NCBI GenBank assembly: GCA_963664245.1
Contig: OY760934.1
Location: 3,100,001 to 3,164,000 of the forward strand
Direction of reading: 5' to 3'
Origin: GCA-2711565 sp963664245
GTDB taxonomy: Bacteria > Bacteroidota > Bacteroidia > Bacteroidales > GCA-2711565
DNA: 64,000 nt
Shown: positions 44,894 through 53,787 of the stretch, in pieces
Numbering within the stretch: position 1 is the stretch's first letter
Layout of the letters: each line of letters opens with the position of its first letter
Made by a program: the position numbers and the translations under genes
The notes under the pieces: model-generated
What the model saw: the letters and a program-made list of their open reading frames with translations, nothing else
What the model was told of the DNA's origin: nothing
Database searches by the model: none

Positions 44894-46750
44894 ATGGCAA
44901 AATCGAATAATCTTCTGAAAACTGTTTTAGTGGCAGTTGTTCTTGCTTTGGCGTCGAACCTGCTATTGGCTCAAAAAATTTACCGTGTCGATCCTCCAAA
45001 TTGGTGGGTAGGCATGGAAAATCCCGAACTTCAAATTTTAATTTATGGCGAGAACCTGGCCCAATATCAGGTGAGTTTGGATTGCCCGGAATTATACTCA
45101 GGCGTGGTTCTTACCGAAAATCCGAATTATCTTTTTGTGAACCTGAGCATTCCGAAAAACACCAAGGCCGGGGAACTGAAAATCAACCTGAATAAAAATG
45201 GGAAAATCGTTAAAAGTTTTCCGTATTCCTTAAAGGAAAGGGTTGAAAGACCGGGCGGATACGGCGGTTTTAAGGCTTCGGATGTGATGTATTTGATTAT
45301 GCCCGACCGCTTTGCAAATGGAGATACTTCAAACGACAATGTGAAAGGAATGAAAGAAGGCTGTGATCGTGCGTTACCGGATGGTCGTCATGGTGGCGAC
45401 ATTCAGGGAATTATAGATCATTTGGACTATGTGAAAGAATTGGGAGCCACTGCTTTGTGGATCAACCCGCTCACTGAAAACGACATGCCGAGCTACTCGT
45501 ATCACGGCTACGCAACTACCGATCATTATAAAATCGATCCTCGTTTTGGAACGAATGAAGACTATTTGCAGTTGGTTCGGGAGGCTCAAAAAAAAGGACT
45601 TAAAATGGTGCAGGATATTGTCTTGAACCATTGTGGTCTGGAAGTTTGGTGGAAGGACGACATGCCCGCTGAAGATTGGGTTCATCAGTTTCTTGAATTT
45701 ACAAGAACCACCTATAACGTTGCCAGTATTACCGATCCTCATGCCTCGCCGGAAGATGTGAAAATGATGGTCGATGGTTGGTTCGACAAAAGCATGCCGG
45801 ATCTAAACCAACGCAATCCTTTGGTGGCTAATTATCTGATTCAAAACTCTATTTGGTGGATTGAATACGCCGGTTTGGATGGCATCCGTCTGGATACCCA
45901 GCCTTATTCCGACCGTTTTATGGTGGCAGAATGGGGGCGGAGAATTTGTGAGGAATACCCGAATTTTAACATTGTGGGTGAAGCCTGGGTGCAAAATCCG
46001 ATTTGGGTTGCTTACTGGCAGGAGCGCAAAGACAACAAAGACGGCTTCAACTCGATGGTTCCGGTTGTCAAAGATTTTCCCTTGATGTTTGCGATCCGCG
46101 AAGCTTTGATAGAGAAAGCCGCCTGGAATAAAGGCATGGTGAAAATTTATAACGTGCTGAGCCAGGATTATGCTTATGCTGATCCATATAAGCTTTTAAC
46201 GTTTGGCGATAATCATGATTTGCCGCGCATGTTAACCCATTTTGAAGGCGATGTTGACCGCCTGAAAATGGCCGTGGCAATTCTTGCTACAACCCGTGGT
46301 ATTCCGAGCTTTTATATTGGAACCGAGATACTGATGGAGGGCGATGAAAAACAAGGACATGGGAAAATGCGGAAAGATTTTCCGGGAGGATGGCCCGGCG
46401 ATCAAAACAATGCGTTTACCAAAGAAGGCAGAACCGAAGCCCAGGACGAAATGTTTAATTATGTAGCTACGCTCCTGAATTGGAGAAAAGATAAAGATGT
46501 AATCCATAACGGCCACCTTACGCATTATTTACCCAAAGAAAATGTGTACGTTTATTTTCGCCATAACCAGCATGAAAGTGTAATGGTTGTCATCAATAAT
46601 AATACGGCCAGAACCCTCGATACTCAACGCTTTGCTTCAATGTTGGAAGGCAAAAAATCCGGATACGATGTGATTCGTAAAACTTCAGTTTCTGACTTGT
46701 CGAAGATTGAATTGGATACTCACTCGGCATACATTATTGAACTGAAATAG
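44894..46750 (+). CDS. GH13 neopullulanase/cyclomaltodextrinase (SusA-like)
   Basis: A 618-residue exported GH13 enzyme. Signal peptide about 1-26 (ending NLLLAQ); an N-terminal beta-sandwich (PNWWVGMENPELQILIYGEN) typical of the neopullulanase group; then the barrel with Asp334 (LDGIRLDTQPY), Glu363 (FNIVGEAWVQ) and Asp442 (FGDNHDLPR). No lipobox, so it is likely periplasmic, like Bacteroides SusA, and would shorten imported maltodextrins and open cyclodextrins. It starts 3 bp after the GH65 gene. Confidence 0.94.
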   Translation: MAKSNNLLKTVLVAVVLALASNLLLAQKIYRVDPPNWWVGMENPELQILIYGENLAQYQVSLDCPELYSGVVLTENPNYLFVNLSIPKNTKAGELKINLNKNGKIVKSFPYSLKERVERPGGYGGFKASDVMYLIMPDRFANGDTSNDNVKGMKEGCDRALPDGRHGGDIQGIIDHLDYVKELGATALWINPLTENDMPSYSYHGYATTDHYKIDPRFGTNEDYLQLVREAQKKGLKMVQDIVLNHCGLEVWWKDDMPAEDWVHQFLEFTRTTYNVASITDPHASPEDVKMMVDGWFDKSMPDLNQRNPLVANYLIQNSIWWIEYAGLDGIRLDTQPYSDRFMVAEWGRRICEEYPNFNIVGEAWVQNPIWVAYWQERKDNKDGFNSMVPVVKDFPLMFAIREALIEKAAWNKGMVKIYNVLSQDYAYADPYKLLTFGDNHDLPRMLTHFEGDVDRLKMAVAILATTRGIPSFYIGTEILMEGDEKQGHGKMRKDFPGGWPGDQNNAFTKEGRTEAQDEMFNYVATLLNWRKDKDVIHNGHLTHYLPKENVYVYFRHNQHESVMVVINNNTARTLDTQRFASMLEGKKSGYDVIRKTSVSDLSKIELDTHSAYIIELK

Positions 46751-46789
46751 AAGATTACAGCTCTAAAATATTAACCAAATATTTGAATT

Positions 46790-49126
46790 ATGAAGAAGTT
46801 TATGTTTTTCTTGCTGATCGGGATCATCGTATCAGCATGTTCGTTTTTAGAACCCGAAGGTTCTGATATGTACGAAGCAGTTATGCCGATTTTTACCGAC
46901 GAAGCAGAAACATCTGTTTTTCTGGATGGTTTTTTTAAGGATGTTAATGACATTGAATCTGTAAAAATTGAGGGCTATCAGGTTCGCCTTTCCAACGATA
47001 AAAAATACCTGTATCTTACGTCCGGTTCGGAGGTTAAAAAACTTGCAAAATTAAAGATTAAAACCGAGGATGAAGAATACACTCTTATCGTTCTAAATCG
47101 TTCTAAAATAAAGAAATTATTTATTTTTGACCCTCAAGAAAAGCGTCCGAAAACAGTACAGATTACGGGTAGCTTTTCCAACTGGAATGCTGAAGGATAT
47201 GACCTGGAAGAAGTGAATGGAAAATGGCAAATTGAACTGCAACTAAGTCCGGGAAAATATCCTTACCAGTTGGTGATTGACGGCAAACAGGATTTGGATC
47301 CGACAAACCCGGTGAAAGAAAGTAATAATTTGGGCGGGTTTAATTCGGTGATGATTATTAAAGATCCCGCAATCAATGCCCTTAAAATTTACACCAAAGA
47401 AGTAAAAAATAATCAACTGTTTATTGGCTACAAAGGAGAATTGGATGGTGTTGTGGCTCTGATTGAAAATAAAGAATTGCAGGCAAATATTTTTAAAGAC
47501 GGAATTGTTGTTGATTTGCCTCAAAATATTGGCGATTATAAAAAAGCCAAAGTAAGGGTTTGGGCACAAAATAGATTCGGCGTTTCAAACGATTTGCTGA
47601 TCCCGTTTAAAAACGGAAATTTGGTTGAACACCCGGTTCAAATAGATCGCTTTGATAAACATGCCCAGATTTTGTACTTCATGCTGGTCGACCGTTTTTG
47701 CAATGGAAACAAAGAAATCGACGAGCCGATAGACGACCCTGAAATTGAGTTCAAAGCCAATTACCAGGGAGGCGACTTAGCCGGGATTCAATCAAAATTA
47801 GACGATGGTTATTTCGAGGATTTAGGGATCAATATGCTGTGGCTTTCGCCCATTATTCAAAATCCCAAAGGGGGCTATATCGAGTATCCGGAGCCTCATC
47901 GGAAATATTCGGGCTATCACGGCTATTGGCCGGTAACTTTTACCACCATCGATTACCGTTTTGGTAAGGGCAAAGATTTGCACGGTATTGTTGAGTCGTC
48001 GCATGAAAAAGGAATTAATGTAATCCTGGATTTTGTGTCGAACCACGTTCACCAGGAAAGTAAATTTATCCAGGATCATCCCAACTGGAAAACGCTTTTG
48101 GATTTGCCCGATGGCCGGAAAAATATCCGCATTTGGGACGAGTACCGTTTAACCACTTGGTTTGATACGTTCTTGCCTTCTTTAAATTTGGAGATTCCCG
48201 AAGTTGTTGATATGGTTTCGGATTCGGCTAAGTTTTGGCTGGATGAGTACAACATCGACGGTTTTCGCCATGATGCCACCAAACATATTCCCGTAAAATA
48301 CTGGCAAACCCTGACCAAAAAAATCCGCCGGGATTATTCGGATGATTTTGTTTACCAAATTGGCGAAACCTTTGGAACCCGCGAGTTGATCCGCTCTTAT
48401 GTTGGAACTGATCAGCTGGACGGACAGTTTGATTTTGAATTGTATTGGGATGTGCGAAATGCGTTTGCTTTTGATGATTATTCTTTCCTGAACCTGGATC
48501 GTTCAATCAAAGAATCGCTGAAGTACTACAGCTCTCATTCTTTAATGGGGAACCCTACCGGGAACCATGATTTGCCGCGTTTTATTTCATTTGCCAGTGG
48601 CGCACTTCGTTTGGATGAAGATGATAAAGCTGCGGGCTGGGAGCGCGACATCGAAGTAAAAGACCCGGTTGGGTATAAAAAACTGTCGGCTTTAACTGCT
48701 TTCATTATGACTTTTCCCGGTATTCCGGTAATTTATTATGGCGATGAAATAGGAATGCCCGGAGCCGGTGACCCGGACAACCGCCGCATGATGAAATTTG
48801 ACGGCTTAACGGCTGATGAACAACAGGTGAGAGACAATGCCAAAAAATTGATTTCAGTTCGTAAAAGTAATGTAGCCCTGATATATGGTGATTTTACGAT
48901 GCTTGAGGCAACCGAAAATACCATGATTTTTGCCCGTCAGTATTTTGGACAGGTGGTGTTGGTTGCATTTAATAAATCCGGTTCGGCAAAAACCATAAGC
49001 GTTAAACTGCCTGATTACCTCAAGGCCGAAAAATGGACCTCAAATTTTGGTGCCGATGCGCTTGTGAATGGAGATGAATTTAGTGTAACTTTGCAGCCGT
49101 ACTCATTCGAAATATTAACTAATTAG
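46790..49126 (+). CDS. GH13 alpha-amylase lipoprotein with N-terminal binding modules
   Basis: A 778-residue lipoprotein (signal GIIVSACSF, Cys17). Two N-terminal beta domains precede the barrel: residues about 25-105, and a CBM48-like module at about 115-190 (VQITGSFSNWNAEGYDLEEV, ending GGFNSVMIIKD). The GH13 barrel has Asp495 (IDGFRHDATKHI), Glu526 (YQIGETFG) and Asp594 (PTGNHDLPRF), and a C-terminal beta domain. It is 39 bp after the SusA-like gene and 3 bp before apbE. Its surface or periplasmic location depends on lipoprotein export and cannot be settled; the residues after Cys17 (SFLEPEGSD) are acidic. Confidence 0.93.
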   Translation: MKKFMFFLLIGIIVSACSFLEPEGSDMYEAVMPIFTDEAETSVFLDGFFKDVNDIESVKIEGYQVRLSNDKKYLYLTSGSEVKKLAKLKIKTEDEEYTLIVLNRSKIKKLFIFDPQEKRPKTVQITGSFSNWNAEGYDLEEVNGKWQIELQLSPGKYPYQLVIDGKQDLDPTNPVKESNNLGGFNSVMIIKDPAINALKIYTKEVKNNQLFIGYKGELDGVVALIENKELQANIFKDGIVVDLPQNIGDYKKAKVRVWAQNRFGVSNDLLIPFKNGNLVEHPVQIDRFDKHAQILYFMLVDRFCNGNKEIDEPIDDPEIEFKANYQGGDLAGIQSKLDDGYFEDLGINMLWLSPIIQNPKGGYIEYPEPHRKYSGYHGYWPVTFTTIDYRFGKGKDLHGIVESSHEKGINVILDFVSNHVHQESKFIQDHPNWKTLLDLPDGRKNIRIWDEYRLTTWFDTFLPSLNLEIPEVVDMVSDSAKFWLDEYNIDGFRHDATKHIPVKYWQTLTKKIRRDYSDDFVYQIGETFGTRELIRSYVGTDQLDGQFDFELYWDVRNAFAFDDYSFLNLDRSIKESLKYYSSHSLMGNPTGNHDLPRFISFASGALRLDEDDKAAGWERDIEVKDPVGYKKLSALTAFIMTFPGIPVIYYGDEIGMPGAGDPDNRRMMKFDGLTADEQQVRDNAKKLISVRKSNVALIYGDFTMLEATENTMIFARQYFGQVVLVAFNKSGSAKTISVKLPDYLKAEKWTSNFGADALVNGDEFSVTLQPYSFEILTN

Positions 49127-49129
49127 ATA

Positions 49130-50143
49130 ATGAAATTTTTTATAAAACCCGGAAATGCTGTCATCCTGATGATGGCATTTCTTTTTTCGTGTTCGCTGCA
49201 ACAAAATAAATTAAAAGAAATCCGTTTTCAGGGAACTGCCCAGGGGACTTATTATTCGGTAATTTATTTTGATGAACAAGGACGCAATTTCCAGCCTCAA
49301 ATTGATTCTTTGCTGAAAGATTTTGACCAGTCGCTGTCGCTTTGGGTTCCCACTTCAATCATCTCGAAAGTAAATAAAAACGAGGCGGTTGAGCTGGATA
49401 AGCATTTCATGGATAATTACAATTTATCGCTAAGAGTTGCAAAGGAAACCAATGGCTCTTTTGATTTTACACTTGGCCCGTTGATTGAGGCTTGGGGCTT
49501 TGGATTTCGCCAAAAAATTAAATTGACACAAGAGAAGGTTGATAGTATCAAAGAGTTTGTGGGCTACAATAAAGTTCTGGTTGAAAATAATTGCTTACAG
49601 AAAGATGATCCCCGCATGGAAGTGAATTTTAATGCCATTGCCCAAGGCTATGCCGTTGATTTGGTGGCTAGCTTTTTAAGCGATCAGGGCGTTGAAAATT
49701 TGTTGGTGGATATTGGCGGCGAAGTGATTGCAAAAGGGTTAAAGCCCGGGAATAAAATGTGGGTGGTTGGGATTCAAAAACCTACGGAAGATCGCTCAGG
49801 AGCCATTGAATCGTTGGTTAATGTTGAGCTTAGCGATAAGGCTTTTGTTACTTCCGGCAGTTACCGAAAATACTACGAAGAAAACGGTAAACGTTATTCT
49901 CATATGATTGATCCTGTTACAGGCTTTCCGGTTACCCACTCTCTTTTAAGTGTAACGGTGCTGGCCAATACCTGCGCCGAAGCCGATGCTTATGCCACAG
50001 CTTTTATGATTATGGGGTTGGAGAAAGCAAAAGAATTTGTGAACAAACGCAAAGATTTGGAAGCTTTTTTTATTTACTCGAATGAGGATGGGTTGTTAAA
50101 GTCGGAGTATACCGTAGGGATTAAAGAATTGATTAAGAAATAA
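49130..50143 (+). CDS. apbE: FAD:protein FMN transferase
   Basis: A 337-residue ApbE lipoprotein (signal ending FLFSCS, Cys21) that covalently attaches FMN to Thr or Ser of target proteins in the periplasm. The family blocks are present: FQGTAQGTYYSVIYF, SKVNKNEAVELD, GSFDFTLGPLIEAWGFG, NFNAIAQGYAVDLVASFL, DIGGEVIAKG, SGSYRKYYEENGKRYSHMID and AEADAYATAFMIMG. Its likely targets are NqrB (Thr210) and NqrC (Thr220), encoded about 25 kb upstream. It begins 3 bp after the last amylase gene and so may be co-transcribed with the maltose operon, although its job is unrelated. Confidence 0.96.
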   Translation: MKFFIKPGNAVILMMAFLFSCSLQQNKLKEIRFQGTAQGTYYSVIYFDEQGRNFQPQIDSLLKDFDQSLSLWVPTSIISKVNKNEAVELDKHFMDNYNLSLRVAKETNGSFDFTLGPLIEAWGFGFRQKIKLTQEKVDSIKEFVGYNKVLVENNCLQKDDPRMEVNFNAIAQGYAVDLVASFLSDQGVENLLVDIGGEVIAKGLKPGNKMWVVGIQKPTEDRSGAIESLVNVELSDKAFVTSGSYRKYYEENGKRYSHMIDPVTGFPVTHSLLSVTVLANTCAEADAYATAFMIMGLEKAKEFVNKRKDLEAFFIYSNEDGLLKSEYTVGIKELIKK

Positions 50144-50155
50144 AATTTCTGGTAG

Positions 50156-50213
50156 CAAGTATCAAGACACAAGATTAAATAACCATATTAAGCGTCTTGT
50201 ATCTTGATACTTG
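50156..50213. repeat. Intergenic inverted repeat between apbE and the Cys-rich gene
   Basis: Arms caagtatcaagacacaag (50156-50173) and cttgtatcttgatacttg (50196-50213) pair over 18 positions with one mismatch, spacer 22 nt. The word gtcttgtatc also occurs twice in direct orientation (50194 and 50215). It separates two convergent genes and could end transcription from both sides, although it lacks clear T-runs. Confidence 0.7.
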
Positions 50214-50225
50214 AGTCTTGTATCC

Positions 50226-50408
50226 TTAGTTGTTATGACAGCTTCCTTCTTCCGAACCACAGGTGCAACCTAAGCGTTTCCCTGTTTGCGGATCAACTGT
50301 GCTGCATTGTTTTTTGAACTCGCCGCCTTTTTTCAAAAACATTTTTATACCAATGGCTGCAAAGGCAAATGCAATAAGTGCAACCGTGATTAACATTACT
50401 TTTAACAT
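50226..50408 (-). CDS. Small membrane-anchored Cys-rich protein (candidate NqrM equivalent)
   Basis: A 60-residue protein with one N-terminal membrane helix (VMLITVALIAFAFAAIGI) and a basic, Cys-containing tail: KKGGEFKKQCSTVDPQTGKR then LGCTCGSEEGSCHNN. The four cysteines are at 35, 48, 50 and 57. This plan, one helix followed by a short Cx(n)CxCx(n)C tail, matches NqrM (DUF539), which in Vibrio lies beside apbE in the nqr operon and is needed to deliver iron to the NqrD/NqrE centre. Here it is convergent with apbE. The sequence is not close enough for me to be certain by eye. Confidence 0.65.
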   Translation of the reverse strand: MLKVMLITVALIAFAFAAIGIKMFLKKGGEFKKQCSTVDPQTGKRLGCTCGSEEGSCHNN

Positions 50409-50562
50409 AATCTGAGAATTTTTACAAAAATACAGACAATCTTTGAATTAGGGAAGCTGCTTGCTTATTTGAAAAAAGTTCTAAATTAAATGCTGGTTCA
50501 AAAAAATCATGGGGCGAAATAACCCGTCCACCCCATGATTAAGAACACACGCTTTCCTAAAA

Positions 50563-52104
50563 CTAGAACCCAAATTTAATTCCTTGTGCTAACGGGAGTT
50601 TGCTCCCATAATTGATGGTATTTGTTTGCCTCCTCATATATGTTTTCCACGAGTCGGACCCGGCTTCACGGCCGCCACCTGTATCTTTTTCGCCACCAAA
50701 GGCACCGCCAATTTCGGCCCCCGATGTTCCAATATTTACATTGGCAATTCCACAGTCTGATCCGCTTTCCGAAAGGAATTTCTCGGCTTCTATCAGGTTC
50801 TGTGTAAAAACGGCAGAAGAAAGTCCTTGGGGAACCCCATTGTTCAGTTCAATGGCCTCTTCTATTGTTTTGTATTTCATGAGGTACAAGATAGGGGCAA
50901 AGGTTTCTTCCTGTACAATTGTGTAATGGTTTTCGGCTTCAACAAGGGCAGGAACCACATAGTTTCCCGATTGATAATTTTCGCCTTCCAGAACCTCGCC
51001 ACCGAAAATAATATTGGCACCTTCGCGTTTTGCTTCATCAATGGCATTTTTAAATGCACTTACCGCGATGTTGTCAATCATTGGACCAACAAGCGTTTCT
51101 TTACTAAACGGATCACCGATTTTATTGGCAACACTTTGGTAAGCCATGCTTAGTTTTTCTTTTACTTCGGAATAAACATCTTCGTGAATAATTAAACGTC
51201 GGGTTGAAGTACAACGTTGCCCGGCGGTTCCAACGGCACCAAAAACAACCGATTTAATCGCCATTTCCAGGTTTGCATATTTGGAAATAATTACGGCATT
51301 GTTTCCTCCTAATTCCATGATTGTTTTTCCTAGTCGTTTTCCTACAATGCTGTTTACCCGTTGTCCAACAGCGGTTGAACCGGTAACCGAAAACAGGGGA
51401 ATCCGTTGATCTGCAGCAAAGTTATCGCCCAGTACCGACGATTTTGCAACAATCATGTTGAACACGCCTTCAGGAACATTATTGCGTTTCAGTACGTCCG
51501 AAATAATATTTTGGGTGGCAATAGCCGTGAGTGGGGTTTTTGAACTGGGCTTCCAGATAACCACATCGCCGGCGATGGCTGCGATCATGCTGTTCCATGC
51601 CCAAACGGCAGCCGGGAAATTAAAGGACGTAATCAGCCCGACAATGCCCAATGGCAGGTATTGATCGTACATGCGGTGGTCGGGGCGTTCAGAATGCATG
51701 GTAAAACCATTTAACAAACGAGATTGTCCAACGGCAAAATCGCAGATGTCAATCATTTCCTGAACTTCTCCAAGTCCTTCCTGGTATATTTTACCCATTT
51801 CAAGGGTGATTAAATAACCCAACTCATCTTTTTTTTCCCTCAGGGCTTCCCCAATTTGACGAACAACCTCACCTCTTTGGGGAGCAGGCCATTTTCGCCA
51901 TTCTTTAAAAGCCTGTTGAGCTTTACTCATTATTTCTTCATACTCCTCAATCGAGGCGTTTCTAACTTTTGCAATAAGCTTTCCGTCAATGGGAGAGCTT
52001 GATTCGGTAATATTCCCATTGCCTGCTAAGGTTAACGCACCGGTATAAACACCCGAATTAATTTCCGCTATTCCTAAATCTGTGAGAACCTTATTTCTTT
52101 CCAT
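50563..52104 (-). CDS. Aldehyde dehydrogenase, ALDH7 type (alpha-aminoadipic semialdehyde dehydrogenase)
   Basis: A 513-residue soluble enzyme of the antiquitin/AmaB group, which oxidises alpha-aminoadipic semialdehyde (piperideine-6-carboxylate) in lysine breakdown. Catalytic residues are Asn162 (ITSFNFP), Glu264 (MELGGNN) and Cys298 (GQRCTSTRR). The C-terminal phrase VNIGTSGAEIGGAFGGEKDT, then GGGREAGSDSWKTYMRRQTN, is specific for this branch, as is the ending LPLAQGIKFGF. No other lysine-degradation gene is near, so the substrate in this organism is inferred from family only. Confidence 0.92.
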   Translation of the reverse strand: MERNKVLTDLGIAEINSGVYTGALTLAGNGNITESSSPIDGKLIAKVRNASIEEYEEIMSKAQQAFKEWRKWPAPQRGEVVRQIGEALREKKDELGYLITLEMGKIYQEGLGEVQEMIDICDFAVGQSRLLNGFTMHSERPDHRMYDQYLPLGIVGLITSFNFPAAVWAWNSMIAAIAGDVVIWKPSSKTPLTAIATQNIISDVLKRNNVPEGVFNMIVAKSSVLGDNFAADQRIPLFSVTGSTAVGQRVNSIVGKRLGKTIMELGGNNAVIISKYANLEMAIKSVVFGAVGTAGQRCTSTRRLIIHEDVYSEVKEKLSMAYQSVANKIGDPFSKETLVGPMIDNIAVSAFKNAIDEAKREGANIIFGGEVLEGENYQSGNYVVPALVEAENHYTIVQEETFAPILYLMKYKTIEEAIELNNGVPQGLSSAVFTQNLIEAEKFLSESGSDCGIANVNIGTSGAEIGGAFGGEKDTGGGREAGSDSWKTYMRRQTNTINYGSKLPLAQGIKFGF

Positions 52105-52215
52105 TTTTTACTAACTGTTTTTAATTTATATCCCCCGATTCGCATTTTTCTGCATATCGGATGACAAAACTAACATTATTCAACTGATTTTTCAACGATT
52201 TAGTTAATAAAAAGA

Positions 52216-52977
52216 TTATTGTCTGAAAATTCCCATCAAAATCCCGGCGGCTACAGAAGCGTTCAATGATTCTGCCCGGGCATTTGCATGTGCCGGAATG
52301 GAAATTTTATGGGTCACAAATTTTTCAATTTCCCTGGAAATTCCCTGCGATTCGTTGCCGATTAAAAGAATGCAGTTTCGCGGTGGGTTTTCGTTGTAAA
52401 TATTTTTCCCGTTTAACAAAGCCCCGTAAATTTTTGTGCCTTCGGGAACCTGTTGGGTGAAGAATACGGAGAGCTCCGTATAATGGATTTTAACGCGCAT
52501 AAACGAGCCCATGGTGGCCTGGATGACCTTCGGGTTGAAAACGTCGACGGTGTCGTTAGAACATACGATATGCTTTATCTCGAACCAGTCGGCTGTGCGG
52601 ATGATGGTGCCCAGATTTCCCGGGTCCTGGATTTTATCCAGGGTCAAAATTAAATCGTCAAAATCTTCGCCTTGGGGCAGGCGTTGGCTTGGCATTTTAA
52701 CCACTGCCAGAACCTTGTTCGGGCTTTTCATCCCGCTGAGTCGTTCCAGTTCTTTTGGGGAAACTTTACATGCAGGGAGCTGTTTCTTTTCCAGCTTTAA
52801 TTCGTTTTCCTGCAACCACTCTTCGGTTCCGTAAATGGAGTGGATTTCAAATTCTCCGTTTAAAAGTTCTGCAATTATTTTTTCGCCTTCCACCACAAAA
52901 AGATTGTGCTCTTTCCTGAATTTTGCCATTTTCAGGGAGGCTACAAATTTGATCTGATTATTGGTAATTTTCTGCAT
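52216..52977 (-). CDS. SpoU-family RNA 2'-O-methyltransferase
   Basis: A 253-residue SPOUT methyltransferase that methylates ribose in rRNA or tRNA. Residues about 1-75 form an RNA-binding L30e-like domain (RKEHNLFVVEGEKIIAELL). The knotted catalytic domain has the three SpoU motifs: LTLDKIQDPGNLGTIIRTAD, CILLIGNESQGIS and KISIPAHANARAESLNASVA. It belongs to the TrmH/RlmB group; the exact target nucleotide cannot be told. It starts inside the T-run of the terminator that closes the ribosomal operon. Confidence 0.92.
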   Translation of the reverse strand: MQKITNNQIKFVASLKMAKFRKEHNLFVVEGEKIIAELLNGEFEIHSIYGTEEWLQENELKLEKKQLPACKVSPKELERLSGMKSPNKVLAVVKMPSQRLPQGEDFDDLILTLDKIQDPGNLGTIIRTADWFEIKHIVCSNDTVDVFNPKVIQATMGSFMRVKIHYTELSVFFTQQVPEGTKIYGALLNGKNIYNENPPRNCILLIGNESQGISREIEKFVTHKISIPAHANARAESLNASVAAGILMGIFRQ

Positions 52978-52983
52978 ATAAAA

Positions 52984-53005
52984 AATCCCGGCCTAAACCG
53001 GGATT
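52984..53005 (-). terminator. Terminator of the rpsF-rpsR-rplI operon
   Basis: Stem aatcccgg/ccgggatt with a six-base loop; on the minus strand it is followed by a T-run (GGGATTTTTTATATG). It starts 29 bp after the rplI stop codon. Confidence 0.88.
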
Positions 53006-53033
53006 AAATTTAATGAATATTTTGAATATCGTA

Positions 53034-53483
53034 TTATTCAGCAATTACTTCAAAGTCAATTTCAACGGTAACTTCTTTGTGAAGAACGATTTTTGCTTTG
53101 TAAGTACCGAGTTCTTTTACCGATTCGCCTTTTATTAAAATCTTTTTGCGGTCCACCTCAATGCCGTGTTGTTCTTTAATTGCATCGGCAATTTGAAGGT
53201 TGTTTACCGAACCAAAGATTTTTCCGGTAGTACCGGCTTTTGCACCGATATTAACTTTAATGTTTTCAAGTTTTTGTGCAAACGCTTCGGCTTCTTTTTG
53301 TTCTTTTTCTGCTTTAAAGGCTTTTTGTTTGAGGTCTTCGTCGCGAACTTTTTTATTGGGTTCGGTAGCCATAATTGCCATTCCCTGAGGAATTAAATAA
53401 TTACGTGCATAACCGTTTTTTACTTCAATTAAATCGTTGGCAAAACCTACGCCCGGGATATCTTGTTTTAAAATAATTTCCAT
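53034..53483 (-). CDS. rplI: 50S ribosomal protein L9
   Basis: A 149-residue L9. The N-terminal RNA-binding domain reads MEIILKQDIPGVGFANDLIE, then KNGYARNYLIPQGMA. A charged connecting helix (KKVRDEDLKQKAFKAEKEQK) leads to the C-terminal domain (GSVNNLQIADAIKEQHGIEV). Length is standard. Third gene of the rpsF-rpsR-rplI operon, 12 bp after rpsR. Confidence 0.98.
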   Translation of the reverse strand: MEIILKQDIPGVGFANDLIEVKNGYARNYLIPQGMAIMATEPNKKVRDEDLKQKAFKAEKEQKEAEAFAQKLENIKVNIGAKAGTTGKIFGSVNNLQIADAIKEQHGIEVDRKKILIKGESVKELGTYKAKIVLHKEVTVEIDFEVIAE

Positions 53484-53495
53484 GATCTGTCCTCC

Positions 53496-53765
53496 TTATT
53501 TTAATAAATCGGCTACGTACGGCATCAACGCCAGGTGACGAGCTCTTTTAATCGCTTGTGAAACTTTTTTCTGATATTTGGTAGAAGTACCGGTAATACG
53601 GCGGGGTAAAATTTTACCTTGTTCGTTTACAAACTTCAACAAGAAGTCAGCATCTTTATAATCGATGTATTTGATACCGCTTTTTTTGAAACGGCAGTAT
53701 TTTTTCTTTTTGGTATCGACCGCGATGGGGGTCAAATATTTAATGTCTGAATTTGCTTGTGCCAT
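53496..53765 (-). CDS. rpsR: 30S ribosomal protein S18
   Basis: An 89-residue S18 with the family core KKKKYCRFKKSGIKYIDYKD and ILPRRITGTSTKYQKKVSQA, then KRARHLALMPY. It pairs with S6 on the 30S platform. It lies between rpsF and rplI as in most bacteria, 22 bp after rpsF. Confidence 0.98.
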   Translation of the reverse strand: MAQANSDIKYLTPIAVDTKKKKYCRFKKSGIKYIDYKDADFLLKFVNEQGKILPRRITGTSTKYQKKVSQAIKRARHLALMPYVADLLK

Positions 53766-53787
53766 TTTAAAATCTTTTAGGGGTTAA

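Noticed and set aside
49130..50143. apbE considered as a functional member of the starch locus
   Set aside because: ApbE modifies flavoproteins; nothing in the starch enzymes carries a flavinylation motif. Adjacency is probably operon drift.
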